Assembly: GCA_963402885.1 (NCBI GenBank)
Contig: OY727099.1
Coordinates: 21,161,001 to 21,225,000, forward strand
Length of the DNA stretch: 64,000 nucleotides
Source of the DNA: Antedon bifida
Lineage: Eukaryota; Echinodermata; Crinoidea; Comatulida; Antedonidae
Direction: 5' to 3'
Part shown: positions 32,289-45,588 of the stretch, in pieces
Position numbering within the stretch: position 1 is the first letter of the stretch
Layout: every line of letters starts with the position of its first letter
Made by a program: the position numbers and the translations under genes
Notes under the pieces: generated by a model
Seen by the model: the letters and a program-made list of their open reading frames with translations, nothing else
The model's database searches: none
What the model was told of the DNA's origin: nothing

Positions 32289-35183
32289 GTAAAGTTTCGA
32301 AAATGATAAGGTGCACGAGTTGTGGGGGTGAGAGTCAAGGTGTCATTGATTGAATCGAACTGCAAAGTACTGAGTGGGGGTGGTTTCGAACATAATATTT
32401 TGTTATATTTTCTGACAAGCAACAAGTTTGCTAGAGATTTTTTTTGTTTAATTGGCTACTTCTATGTAATATAATGTAATTTGATGAAAAGAAGCAACCG
32501 AAAAGAAAAAAATAGTCCTATTAGATTTGATTAAACCTTTGATATAAATTTCAATAGAGAAATAATTTCCATGTTTCAATAAATTAAGCTGAAGCGGTTA
32601 TTGTAGATATAAAAACATAATGTATTATTTCATTTATCTTTATTTCAGACTTCATTTCCATAGAAAACAGTAAAAGACAATACTCTTTTAATATAAACAT
32701 TTGAAAATTACATTAATAAAAGTAGTGGTTAACGGGTAAGTTTAAAGTGATTTGATTGAATACGTGGTGCATCAAGTGGATAATGGTTCTGAAAGTAAAT
32801 TTCATTGTTAATTTTCTAACATGTTGAGATGTCGAAAGCCATATTAACATCACATAATTTATATTGACGATGAATAGAAAAATAACACATTATAATTGAA
32901 ACATATTTATATCTCATAGTTCAGAAAAGGTATGGATAACAGAGAGACAGCTTTGCAAGACTGAACTGAATATATCCTGAATGTTAATTAACATGTTTCA
33001 ATAAAAAAACTGTATATAAAGTAAACGTATGCGGTGGCGGTTGGCTTATGGCCTCTGTAAAAGAAAATCACTATGAATGCTGATAGTTTGAAAAGAATCA
33101 ATTATGCTTGTCATATCTGCTTGTAAATTCAAAGGTAAGTTTTGAATATTATGATTAGATGCACGGAACGAATTGTGGGTGTGTGTCAAAGTGACATTGA
33201 TTGACCAATCAATGATGTGCAAAGTACCGAGCGCGAGATGGTTTTAAATAGAGCAATACTTTCTTTAATAATTTTGACACATGTTTGTGTGATGGATTTG
33301 AAGAATCTCGATCTTTTTGGATGAATTGCCTACAGTACATCTATGTATTGTTATTTAATTTGTGTGAATCGTATAATTGTTTATGTCTAAATATAACCAT
33401 ATACATAATCTTCAAGGGTCTATAAGGAAGACCTATAAAATCATAAAAAAAGAATTGCCCAATTTTTTTGTCTAATGGCCTAAAATTGAAAATCTTATTG
33501 TCTGACAGGAACAACATATCAATATAGACATATGATATATTGCTTATTGGATTTAATGACAAACACCAAATAACTGATAAAGAGAAATAATCGAAAGAAA
33601 AAAATACATCTTTTTGGTATACATTTCAATGGAGAAATAAGTACCATGTTTCAAATAATAAAGCTGAGGCGGTTGTCGTAGTTGTAGAAACATAACGAAT
33701 TCATTTAATTTCTATTTTTCTTTATTTCATTTCCATAAAAACAGTACAAGACAATAATCTTTATAAAAATTAATTCTTATCTCATGTTTTTCGAGCGTTT
33801 TCCGTTCTACCGAATTACTAATTCGTTAAAACGAATTAGTAATCCGTTCAAACGGATTAGTATTTTCTTGTTTGTTGTTCGTGGGTACATCCATATTGAT
33901 ATACTGGTACCCACAATTTTCTTTTTGTTCAGATTGTTCTGCCTTCATTTCATTTGGATTGTCTCACATAATAATATTTGAAAAGAAATTAAACTAATGC
34001 ACTAATGTTGGTGTTCGTATCCCGAGAAACACAAAATGTGAATTGTTGAAATCATTATGTTTTGTTATGGTTTGATTGGCTTTAATTCTAAGTCCGGTTA
34101 GTAATGTTATTTTATCTAATACATTGTTTGTTTTGCCTACGTATATTTATTAAGATTTCGCAACGACTGTATTGTATTATTGTACAATTATTTTTATTTA
34201 AATTGATTTCACAAAAATAAATGAATTAGTCGAAAACAATATTTGTATCCTATTATTTCTGTTTACTGTTCACGCATATATCGCAACATGATTACAAATT
34301 TGTCGTGTTTCAATTGGATACATAAATATACAAGATAAAGAAAATCTCATCGATCAGAAAACACCATTGTATTCAATTTTGCTTGTCATATCTGCTAATT
34401 GTATTTTCAAACGTAAAGTGTCAAAGATGACACGGTGCACGGGAACCATTTGGGGACGGAGGTCAAATTGACATTGTGACAAGTTGACATGAAATGGAAA
34501 TGCTAATTTGGACATCCTATCATGTATTTGTTTTGGTCAATTGCTCTCCTTGAACACCATGTCCTAGCGGAACAGAATAATTGATCAGAAAGAATAACGG
34601 AAAAACGATTCGATAACAATAAATACACACTTGCACCTTATTTGGTTTTAGTTTGTGATTCAAACGATTTTATTTGTTACAAATATCGTAAAATTAACGT
34701 TAACTCTTGGTAACTCTGACTACTTTATTAATGACCCAAAGTTTTATCTTCTTTATGATATTTGACAAGTACCATGAAAACTTAAGTACTTACTGTAATA
34801 TTTATGTTTTCTTCTTGTTTTTTGATTGCATTTATTTATTGAATTTTTAATTGGCATTTTATGACTTTCATTATCATGGTGCACTACCGATATGTTTGTG
34901 CCGCTGTTGCAGAAGAGACATTCCAAATAAATTTAATGTAATGTGGTGGTTGTTGACTTACTGCAAAAATAAATAAGTAGGCCTAGTAGGCATGGTTTTA
35001 TAAATTAATTTAGTAATATTTACTCTTTTAACCAACACGCTTAGTTTAGGTCGTTTAATTCAGCACTGTTTTGAGTGCCGCCGTCCCAACCAAAGGTAAA
35101 ATATCTCTCAATTCGATAATGAAATCATCACACAAAATAAAAGAGAATATTATCAATCAGAAAGCAAACACCATTGTATTCAG

Positions 35184-35224
35184 ATGGCCCATTTTGCTTG
35201 TAATATCTGCTTGTATATTCAAAG
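35184..35224 (+). other. Exon-like 41-bp core, copy 4 of 12 (best preserved)
   Basis: TATTCAG precedes and GTAAAG follows. One frame reads WPILLVISACIFK and ends in phase 1; another starts with ATG. An acceptor-like TTTCAG at 35769 is followed in frame by DFISMEKRE and a stop. The upstream donor-like end differs by 4 nt between copies, so a conserved frame across three exons is unlikely. It may be a non-coding RNA exon or a relic. Confidence 0.4.
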
Positions 35225-38186
35225 GTAAAGTTTCGAAAAAGATAAGGTGCACGAGAGTCAAGGTGACATTGTTCGTTTGATAATTTACTGTAAAGATTTC
35301 GAACATAATATTTTTTTAATTACATTTTTTGACAATCAACAAGTTTGTGAGAGATTTGTTTTAATGAATTGACTACTTCTATGTAGTGTAATGTAATTTG
35401 TTGTTAATCGGATTATTGCTTAGGTCTAAATATAAACATATTAGGTCCTACTATTAGCGTCTATAACGAAGACCTAATATAAAAAAGAGTTTCACTATCA
35501 TTATTATGACCTAAATTTTGAACATTGACATGAACAGGATATCAATATAGGCCTATCATTTACTGATTGTTAGGTTTAATGACAAACACCAAATAACTCA
35601 TGAAGAGAAGCAACCGAAAGGAAAATATAAAGTCATATTAGATTAACATCTTTGATATAAATTTCAATGGATAAATAAGTACCATGTTTTCAATAAATTA
35701 AGCTGAGGCGGTTATTGTAGATGTAAAATCATAATTGTATTAATTTCATTTCATTTCTCTTTCTTTCAGACTTCATTTCCATGGAGAAAAGAGAATAGAG
35801 ACAATAAAGACTTATAATAATAATCTTAAAAAACTAATTCTCATTTTATGATCGATATAATCAATTAATGCTAGTTTATTAAACAATATTACAAGATAGA
35901 CAAATATATTATTTTAAAATAGTTATTTATAAAATATAATAAATGACATTAGGTGGTTAATATTTATCTTGATATTAACGTTTTGCTGAGTAGTTCGATT
36001 CCAGAACGACACTCATTCAAATGTAAAGTGTAAATAAACACACACAATAAAAAAAGAATATTATCAGAAAACATACACCATTGTATTCATATGGCCCATT
36101 TTGCTTGCCTTATCTTCTTGTACATTCGAATGTAAAGGTTTGAAAATGATAAGGTGCACGAGAACGAATTGTGGGTGAGAGTCAAGGTGACATTGATGAA
36201 ACGTGGTGCAAAGCACTAAGGGAGGAGAGTTCCTTACACTGAGGCATTTATTTTCCTTCGTTGTAATTTTTCTGCAACCAACAACAAGTTTTTGAGAGAC
36301 ACCAAATAACAGATGAAGAGAAACAATCGCAATGAAAAATTAGGTTAAACATCTTTGATATAAATTTCAATTGAGAAATAATTTTCATGTTTAAATAAAT
36401 TAAGCTGAGATGTTTAGGCCTAAACTAAGTTATAAAAACAGAATGTATTCATTTCATTTCTCTTTATTTTGGATTTCATTTACATAGAAAACAGTAATAG
36501 ACAATACTCTTTCTAAAACTAATTTTCAAAAATATTATTTCTATTTAATTGTCATGCTTAGTTTAGCTCATTAAAATTGCCTGTATTGTCACACAACAAT
36601 TTTATAGTGACTGTCTATCAATGATGGAATGTATCAAATGAAATAAAAACACACAATAATACAGAACGCTACCTTTTCGGAAAAAAAAGCATTTTACAAT
36701 ATAGCGCATACAGAGAGTCCAGTTGATTGTCACTTACATAATTAAAAGAAGAACTAATGTAGCTGCAGCCTACTTACGGTAACATGTAGGCCTATCTAAA
36801 ATGATTCATTCACACAATAAACTGAACACCATCTTACCGATGATAACAAATATAAATGTTACCATAAAATTAAACGTAACATATCTATTTCTTTCTTAAT
36901 TTCACGATTTTCGAATGACACCCTTTCAAAAGTAACGTGTAAAAGAGATAATATGTAAGAGAATATTAATAATCAGAAAGCAAACACCATTGTGTTCAGA
37001 TGGCTCATTTTGCTTGTAATATCTGCTTGTATATTAACAAGTTAAGTACCAAAAATGATAAGGTGCACGGAAACGATTTTGGAGATGGGGGTCAAAGTGA
37101 CATTGATCGAATAACGAATGGTTCGAAAATTGTCTAAATTTCAGAAAAGCGTTAAAGATGTCGAATATAATAAAATTGACCTAACATAATTATTGTGTGG
37201 AGGGAAAACGCCTTCTTTAAAACGTCTCTAAAAAATGAAGTTGCTTTTTTCATGTTTTAGTTACACCGTTATTTTTACTTTACTTGTAAAAGAATATGTA
37301 ATAAATAGTAATATTTCTGATTAATAAAGCTTAGTTTAGTGCGTATTCGTTAAAATAGCTTTTTATAATCACATCACCATTTCAGAGTTAAGTTAATCCA
37401 CAAAGAGATGTACATAATAGTTATTAATCAGAAAGCTTACACCGCCACTGAATTTATTGCTGTTAAAAAATGATGCCCTTTATGTGAGCATCGTTAACAG
37501 GATGTACTATTTTTGCTTAGTTTAGTGTTTTGTTAAAATTACTTGAATAGTATATGATTTTAGAGTTGAGTAGAGTTCTAAATCAGAAAACATACCCTAT
37601 TTCAAATTTCGAAAATGAAGCTGATCGTGAACGAATTTTCACGTATTCTGAATTCATTTCATTTGAATTGGCTCAAATAGTCGTATTTGGTGTCCTGATG
37701 TAACCAATATGTTGTATATTTGTATACCGAAAAACACAGAAGTTAAATTGTTAAAATTATTATTTTTTGTTTATGGTTTGACTGCCTTTAGTTTTAATCC
37801 GAGAATATAGTTAAAGTTATAAAGTAAAAATAAAGTTTTTTTTATCTAATAATTGTTTGTTTTGCCTAATATATATATTATATAGGCCTATCATGGATTT
37901 CAACATGTTTCAATAACAAAAACTGTAGCTAATAAAGAGCTGACATAAAATTGTGGTGGTAATGTGGTGGTGGTTGACTTACTGCAAAATCAAATAAGTA
38001 GGCCTAGTAGGCATGGTTTGATAAATTTATATTAATATTTACTCTTTTTAACCAACTAGCTTTGTTTTGGTCGTTTGATTCAGCCTTGTTTGCGAGTGCC
38101 GCCGTCCCAACCAAATCGATAATGAAATCATCACACAAAATAATAGAGAATATTATCAATTAGAATGCAAACACCATTGTATTCAG

Positions 38187-38227
38187 ATGGCCCATTTTGC
38201 GTGTCGTATATTCTTGTACATTCAAAG
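38187..38227 (+). other. Exon-like 41-bp core, copy 7 of 12
   Basis: Block 2 partner of copy 1. TATTCAG and GTAAAG are kept; the hydrophobic frame reads WPILRVVYSCTFK. Confidence 0.4.
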
Positions 38228-41200
38228 GTAAAGTTTTGAAAAAGATAAGGTGCACCAGAACGATTTGTTTGAGTTAAGGTGACATTGATCAAATAATTTA
38301 CTGCAAAGTACCGAGAGGGGATGGTTTCGAACATAATATTTTTTTAAATATTTTCTGACAAGCAACAAATTTGTGAGAGATTTTTTTGTTTAATTAACTA
38401 CTTCTATGTAATATAATGTAATCTGTTGTTAATCGAATTATTGCTTATAGGTCTATATAACAATACTAATTCTTAGCGTCTAAGAAGAACTAAAGTAAAA
38501 CAAAACAAAAAAACAAATGTTATTTTCTAAAAAGGAGACACGGACAAAAATATCAATATAGGCCTACTATTTATCGAATCTGTTATTTAATGACAAATAG
38601 CAAATAACTGATGAAAAGAAACAACCGAAAATAAAAAAATAGTCGTATTAGATTTCATTAGACCTTTGATATAAATTTCAATAGAGAAAACATTTCTATG
38701 TTTCAATAAATTAAGCTGAAGCGGTTATTGTAGATATAAAAACATAATGTATTTATTTCATTAATCTTTATTTTAGACTTCATTTCCATAGAAAACAGTA
38801 CAATACAATAATCTGTTAATATAAACATTTGAAAATTACATGAATAAAAGTAGTGGTTAACGGGTTAGTTCAAAGCGATTTGATTGAATAATGTGGTGCA
38901 TCAAGTGGATAATGGTTCTGAAAGTAAATTTCATTGTTAATTTTCTAAGCTGACATGAACATGTTCAGATGTCGAAAGAACATAAACCTCACATAATTTA
39001 TATTGAAGATGAATAGAAAAATAACACATTATAATTGAAACATATTTATATCTCATGGTTCAGAAAAGGTATGGATAACAGAGAGAAAACTTTGCAGGAC
39101 TGAACTATATTCTGAATGTTAATTAACATGTTTAAATAACAAAACTGTATATAAAGTAAATGTATGCGGTGGCGGTTGGCTTATGGCCTCGGTAAAAGGA
39201 AATCACTTTGAATTCTAATAGTTTGAAAAGAATCAATTATTAAACAATATTATCAATCGCAAAGATTATATTGCTTTCAAAGAACCAATTATGCTTGTCA
39301 TATCTGCTTGTAAATTCAAAGGTAAGTTTTGAATATGATTAGGTGCACGGAACGAATTGTGGGTGTGTGTCAAAGTGACATTGATTGACCAATCAATGAT
39401 GTGCCAAGTACCCAGCGGGAGATGGTTTTAAATAGAGTAATACTTTCTTTATTTTATAATTTTCTGTGTTGCGCAACATGTTGTGTTATGGAGTTTGAGA
39501 GTTTCTTTTTTGGATGATGATTACAGTACTTCTATATAATTTTTTATGTCTAAATAACCATATCCATCTTCTTTTTGGGTCTATAAGAAAGACCTATAAA
39601 AACATTTTAAAAAATTGCCCAATTGTTTTGTCTGATGGTCTAAAATTGAAAATCGTATTGTCTGACAGGAACAACATATCAATAGAGATATTTTGATATA
39701 TTGATTATTGGATTTAATGACAAACACCAAATAACTGATAAAGAGAAATAATCAAAAAAAAAAATACATCTTTTTGATATACATTTCAATGGAGAAAGAA
39801 TTACCATGTTTCAATCAATTAAGCTGAGGCGGTTGTCGTAGTTGTAGAAACATAACGAATTCATTTAATATCTCTTTTCCTTTATTTCATTTCCATAGAA
39901 ACAGTACAAGACAATAATCTTTATAAAAATTAATAGTCTCATCTCATGTTTTTCGAGCGTAATCCGTTCTCCCGAATTACTAATTCGTTAAAACGGATTA
40001 GTAATTTCTTGTTTTTGTTTGTGGGTACATCCATATTGATATACTGGTATTTTTATATACTTTTTGTTCAGTTTGTTCTGCCTTCATTCCATATGAATTG
40101 TCTCACATAATAATATTTGAAAGAAATTAAACTAATGCACTAATGTTGGTGTTCGTATCCCGAGAAACACAAAAATGTGAATTGTTGACATCATTATGTT
40201 TGGTTTGGTTTGATTGGCTTTAATACTAAGTCCGGTTAGTAATGTTATTTTATCTTAATAAATTGTTTGTTTTGCCTACGTTAGGCCTATTCATTACGAT
40301 TTCGCAACGACTGTATTATTGTAAAATTATTTTTATTGAAATTGATTTCACAAAAATAAATGAATAAATGAATTAGTCGAAAACAATTTAATATTTGTAT
40401 CCTAATATTTCTGTTTCATGTTCACGCATACATCGCAACATGATTACAAATTTGTCGTGTTTCAATTGGATACATAAATATACAAGATAAAGAAAATCTC
40501 ATCGATCAGAAAACACCATTGTATTCAAATTGCCCATTTTGCTTGTCATATCTGCTCATTGTATTTGCAAATGTAATGTGTCAAAGATGATACGGTACAC
40601 GGGAACCAAATTTAGGGACGGAGGTCAACTTGACATTGTGACAAGTTGGCACGAAATGGAAAGGCTGATTTTGACATCCTATCATGTATTTGTTTTAGTA
40701 AATTGTTCTCCTTGATCACCATGTTCTAGCGGAACAGAATAATTGATCAGAAAGAATAACGGAAAAACTAATCAATACAGTAACAATTTATACACACTTG
40801 CACCGTATTTGGTTTTAGTGTGATTCAAATGCTTGACAACTATCGTAAAATATATAGGATCTATTCTTTAAAACTTGTTAATTTCTGGTTAAAATTAACG
40901 TTAACACTTGGTAACTATGATTACTTTATTAATGACCCAACGTTTAATCTTCTTATGACATATTTGACAAGTTAATAAAAAGATAATATCAAAAAGACAT
41001 TGTTATTACGATCTACCATTAACAAAACTTACTTACACATTTACTGTAATTATTTATATTTTCCTCTCGTTATTTGATTGCATTGTTTTATATTGTATTT
41101 TTGTTATTGGTATTTAAAGATTGTTATTATTAGGATGCACTACCGATATGTTTGTGCCGCTGTTGCAAAAGCGTCATTCCAAATAAAGTTAATATTGCAT

Positions 41201-41549
41201 GACAAGAATATATGCTGGATTTCAACATGTTTCAATAACAAAAACTGTAGCTAGTAAAGAGCTGCATATGAAATTGTGGTGGTAATGTGGTGGTGGTTGA
41301 CTTACTGCAAACTAAATAAGTCCGGACCTATTAGGCCTAAGTTTTTGATACATTATTATTAGTAATATACTTACTATTTTCAACCAACACGCTTAGTATA
41401 GATTATGAGTCATCACTGTTTTGGGTCATCGCTGTTTGCGAGTGCCGCCATCCTAAAGGTAAACTATCTCTCAAATCGATAATAAACATCACATCACACA
41501 AAATAAAAGAGAATATTATCAATCAGAAAGCAAACACCATTGTATTCAG

Positions 41550-41590
41550 AGAGCTAATGTTGCTAGTCGTATCTGCTTGTATATTAAAAG
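41550..41590 (+). other. Exon-like 41-bp core, copy 10 of 12
   Basis: Block 2 partner of copy 4, with both splice-like borders retained but the core more diverged (GAGAGCTAATGTTGCTAGTC). Confidence 0.35.
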
Positions 41591-42432
41591 GTAAAGTGCA
41601 GAAAATGATAAGGTGCACGAGAACGAATTGTGGATGAGAGTCAAGGTGACATTGATCGAATCGAACTGCAAAGTACGGAGTGGGGATGGTTTCGAACATA
41701 ACATTTTCTGACAAGAAACAAGTTTGTGAGAAAAATTTGTTTTAATGAATTGACTACCTATGTAATGTCAATTTGTTGTTAATTGTAGTATTGTTTAGGT
41801 AAACATATTCCTCATCTTCTTGCGTCTATAACGAAGACCTCATATAAAAAAGATTGCCACTTTGGTACAAAATATCAATACAGGCCTATCATTTATCGAA
41901 TCTTTTATTTAATGACAAACACCAAATAACTGATGAAAAGAATCAACCGAAAGGAAAATATAAAGTCATATTATATTTAACATCTTTGATATAAATTTCA
42001 ATGGATAAATAAGTACCATGTTTCAATAAATTAAGCTGAGGCGATTATTGTAGATGTAAAAACATAATTGTATTAATTTCATTTCATATCTCTTTATTTC
42101 AGACTTCATTTCCATGGAAAAAAGAGAATAGAGACAATAGAGACTTATAATAATAATAATCTTAAAAAAACTAATTCTCATTTTATGATCGGTATAATTA
42201 ATTAAAATGGCATGCTAGTTTATTAAACAATATTAAAAGATAGACAAATATATCATATTAAAATAACTATTTATAAATTTTAATAAAATGACATTAGGTG
42301 GTTAATATTTATCTTGATGTTAACGTTTTGCTGAGTAGTTCAATTCCAGAACGACATTCTTTAAAATGTAAAGTGAAAAACACACACAATAAAAAAAGAA
42401 TATTATCAAAAAGCAAACACCATTGTATTCAG

Positions 42433-42473
42433 ATGACCCATTTTGCTTGTAATATCTGCTTGTATATTCAAAG
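42433..42473 (+). other. Exon-like 41-bp core, copy 11 of 12
   Basis: Block 2 partner of the copy near 36091, which has lost both borders (TTCAT and AATGT). Here both borders are intact. A TTTCAG at 42103 followed by GAC-TTC-ATT-TCC belongs to the preceding sub-unit. Confidence 0.35.
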
Positions 42474-43110
42474 GTAAAGTTTCGAAAATGATAAGGTGCA
42501 CAAGGACGAATTGTGGGTGAAAGTCAAGATGACATTGATCATTTGATAATTTAATGCAAAGTACCGAGTGGGAATGGTTTTGAACATAATATTGTTTTTT
42601 GTTTTGATTTTCTGACAAGCAGCAAGTTTATCATAGATTTTAATTGACTACTTCTATGTAATGTAATTTGTAATTTGTAATTAATTGTGTTATTGCTTAG
42701 GTCTAATAATAATATTAGTCATCCTCTTAGGGTCTATAACGAAGAACTAATATAAACAACATTGCCAATATCATTATATGGTATACAATTTGACATGAAC
42801 AATTAGGCCTATTATTATTAAATCTTTTGTGTAATGACAAACCAAATAACTGATGAAATATGAAATAAATAATAAAAAAAATGTTTCATGAGTCTAAATA
42901 TGTAGGCGGTTATCTTTTGTCATAAACGAAATATGTATTAGTATTATTTATGTTTAATTTTCAGGCTATAGTAAAAAGTAAATAAAAGAAAATAGACTCT
43001 TATCAATCAGAAATATTGTATTACTTTGAAAGAGCTCATTTTGCTTGTCATATCTGTTTGTATATTCAAATGTAAATTTTGAATATGATTAGGTGCACGG
43101 AATAATTTTT

Positions 43111-43903
43111 GGAAGTTTTTCTTTTTTCTTTGATGATTTAACGTGACTGCCATTAGTTTTAAGTCTGTTGTGTATCATTATCTTATTTATCAGTAATCTA
43201 GTAATTGTTGTTTTATCTATTAATTGTTAGTTTTGACTAGGCCAACGTCAGTTTATTACGATTTCGCAACGGGTGTATTTGTATACAGAATCAGGGGTTA
43301 GATACAGAGATAGGAACAGTGATATAAAACTGCAAGTATACTGTAATTACGCCACTTAGCCACAACATTCAGCGATGACAAATCTTGGAAGAACGTGGTT
43401 TATCCCACTCTAAAAGTGAGGTGGGTCTTAACATAATTGCAATTGATAGCTGGGTTATTCTACATCATCTTAAACAGTATAAGGTTAGTAGCATTTTTTG
43501 AACATTGAAACATTTGTAAAATAGTTCTTTTGTTCTTTATCATGTCTTCTTTTAAAAGTAAATTTTTTTAATTTAGAGGTGGCAAAAGATGTATTAATGT
43601 AATACATATGTAAACGGTAAACGAACACATTGTGAATGAGGAAAAGGCTGTCTCAATTATGATTCAAACTCAACCTTTCCCCATAGAAGTGAACCTTGTT
43701 TAATATACCATTTATCATACACCTAACCATTTCTTCTACATCAGGTAAATTTCTCGGCCCATAATGCATTTCCTTTCTAATATTTAATCATGTCCTCAAC
43801 ATGCGACTGACTGACTTTAAAATCTTCTCTGCACTCTTTCATTTCTGTTTTAGACCTTCCATGTGAGTCTCAATCTTAATTTGTTTATACTGTAAAGTAC
43901 TCA
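43111..43903. other. Intergenic sequence
   Basis: No exon recognised. A small perfect-arm hairpin (CCCACTC ... GAGGTGGG) occurs near 43415-43437. The rest is AT-rich. Confidence 0.35.
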
Positions 43904-44188
43904 TCATTTAAACATATTAGCAGCAGTGTCATCATGTTCTACAGTACCAATGCAGCACTCCATCGATCCATGATTTATGGTATCATATAGCTTTTTTGAA
44001 ACATTCTGACAATAACACTGGTACCAGAATTTACAAAGTTCGCATTCGATAGCTTCATCATCCTCGCAAACCTCTTTATCACAGCTTCCACAATTGAATT
44101 TCTCTTTATCATTTACTTTCTTGCGCTGCCTATCTACATTTTGTTGGCTAAAGTTTTCTTCCGATTGGACGCCATATTGTAAAATCAA
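43904..44188 (-). pseudogene. Decayed PHD-finger fragment
   Basis: The frame contains a PHD-type pattern: C-x2-C (CGSC), then CELCKFWYQCYC, then NVSKKLYDTI, typical of PHD fingers in invertebrate gene-like and transposon-derived ORFs. The expected His before the CxxC-like pair is Gln (WYQC). The natural-looking ATG at 44174 is in another frame and soon reaches a stop, so an upstream frameshift is likely. No neighbouring exon was seen. Probably a gene relic or a retroelement ORF1 remnant. Confidence 0.5.
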
Positions 44189-45035
44189 TCAACTTTATTT
44201 TGTGGCGCTTGCTAAAATAGAAGTACGTCAATTTACCTTTTTGATGTAACAACTTAATCATTTACCCATCAAAAAAGCTTAGAAGAAAACACTACCAATA
44301 TACAAACGCTAGGCCTGCATTTATGTTGTTATAAACTGGTACGATGGTGCCGATTTGTTGGTCAAGAAAACGAACGGACTGGCTTGGCAACCCTTTTAAA
44401 TCTTTCCAATCTTAATGTTTCGAAAATCAAAAGCTCCAAAAACCACTCTAGTTCATTAAATATCGGTATTTATTAACATCATGGCGGTAGAAACATACTC
44501 TTTAAGACGTAATTAAGACACTAGTTAATGAGGACCAAAATGGCTATATTAAAGGTCGATTCTCATACACAACAAAGTAAAAATATTTATCATACAGTAT
44601 AAAATATTATTGTTTTACTATTTAGGTCTAATCCTGATGTTCTTGATCTTGATATTTTATATAGCTATTTTATATATACTAATGTATATACTATACTGTA
44701 AAGATATTGTTGTTTGAAAATTAGCTATTATGCACCTTTGATTTACTATAATTATGAGTAAATTCAAGAAAGTAATGACAAAAAGAGGGTAATTTAGAAA
44801 GAAAAATATTAACGAACATCTATAATATGTATTTGTGATATATAAAAGTGTTAGTTTACACCAAAAAAGAAAAAGAAACATATAAACTCTCCAACAAGAA
44901 ACTAACACAATACAAATCATTAGACATACATAATCAGTACACAATTAACATAAACAAACAAAAAACAACATTACAAATAATTATGTTCTATTTACTGCTG
45001 TCATTTAAAATGTGTAAACCTTATTTTTTTTGCAG
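44189..45035. other. Upstream region of NLR-B
   Basis: No coding exon. The end (45021-45035) is a T-rich tract closing with TGCAG, a good acceptor 21 bp before the DED exon ATG, so a 5' UTR intron is likely. The upstream UTR exon was not located. Confidence 0.45.
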
Positions 45036-45056
45036 ACCGTAAACACACATAGCAAA

Positions 45057-45588
45057 ATGTCAGAGCTTGAAAATAAATTTACCAATATGAAGTCTGAACT
45101 CAGTAAACATTATGGAGGTACACACTACAAGTGGTTAAAATTTTGCTTATTTGAACACTTGGCACTAGCAGACCTTACAAACGAGAGGAACATAGGTCAT
45201 ACTTTATTCAATAAACTCGATAGCACTGGTGGTCCTGGTTTGATCACACCTCACGATGTCACATTGTTGTTGGAGATTACAAAACTAACAGGTCTGAAGG
45301 ATGCCGAAAATCTTGTAACTCAATATATGGAAGACAACAATATTCAACATGTTGAACAGAATAAGTTGTCATCATACAGGAGACAACTGTTTAGGGCTGT
45401 CAGACAAGCTGAATCTCAAGCATTTGAGAGAGTTACTGCCTTTTATCGACTAGAAGCTTTCCGGTATACCAGTCTTTGGGATGTAGTATGGAAATTGGAA
45501 ACCGACAACATTTTACCAGACAAGGTATATGAGTTTGGAAATCTTCTTGGAAAACGTGCACAGAACGAACTAGATCTACTGTTTGCTG
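45057..45588 (+). CDS. NLR-B exon 1: death-fold (DED-like) domain
   Basis: 177 codons plus one base. Residues of about 20-100 fit a death-effector domain: HYKWLKFCLFEHLALADL (helix 2), NIGHTLFNKLD, then TPHDVTLLLEITKLTGLKDAENLV in place of the helix 4-5 region. A second helical segment (AFYRLEAFRYTSLWDVVWKL to LGKRAQNELDLLFA) may be another death-fold. The start is the ATG at 45057 because it lies directly after the T-rich acceptor; the frame is open upstream only within the intron. The exact subfamily (DED or DD) needs a profile search. Confidence 0.65.

Larger units (their letters stand above)
31820..37850. repeat. Duplicated block 1 with six sub-units
   Basis: First of two tandem blocks. 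Each sub-unit has a short exon-like core ending near 32288, 33134, 34412, 35224, 36130 and 37031. Long stretches match block 2 at offsets of about 5.95-6.36 kb: 32646 with 38772, 34283 with 40435, and 35950 with 42295. The block also carries a repeated CACTACCGATATGTTTNTGCC marker (31845, 34884; 41140 in block 2). No long reading frame is present. Confidence 0.85.
37850..43110. repeat. Duplicated block 2 with six sub-units
   Basis: Second tandem block, six cores near 38227, 39321, 40572, 41590, 42473 and 43072, in the same order as block 1. Differences are small indels and substitutions throughout. The block begins near the ATGGATTTCAACATGTTTCA marker at 37890, which corresponds to 31923 in block 1. 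Confidence 0.85.
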
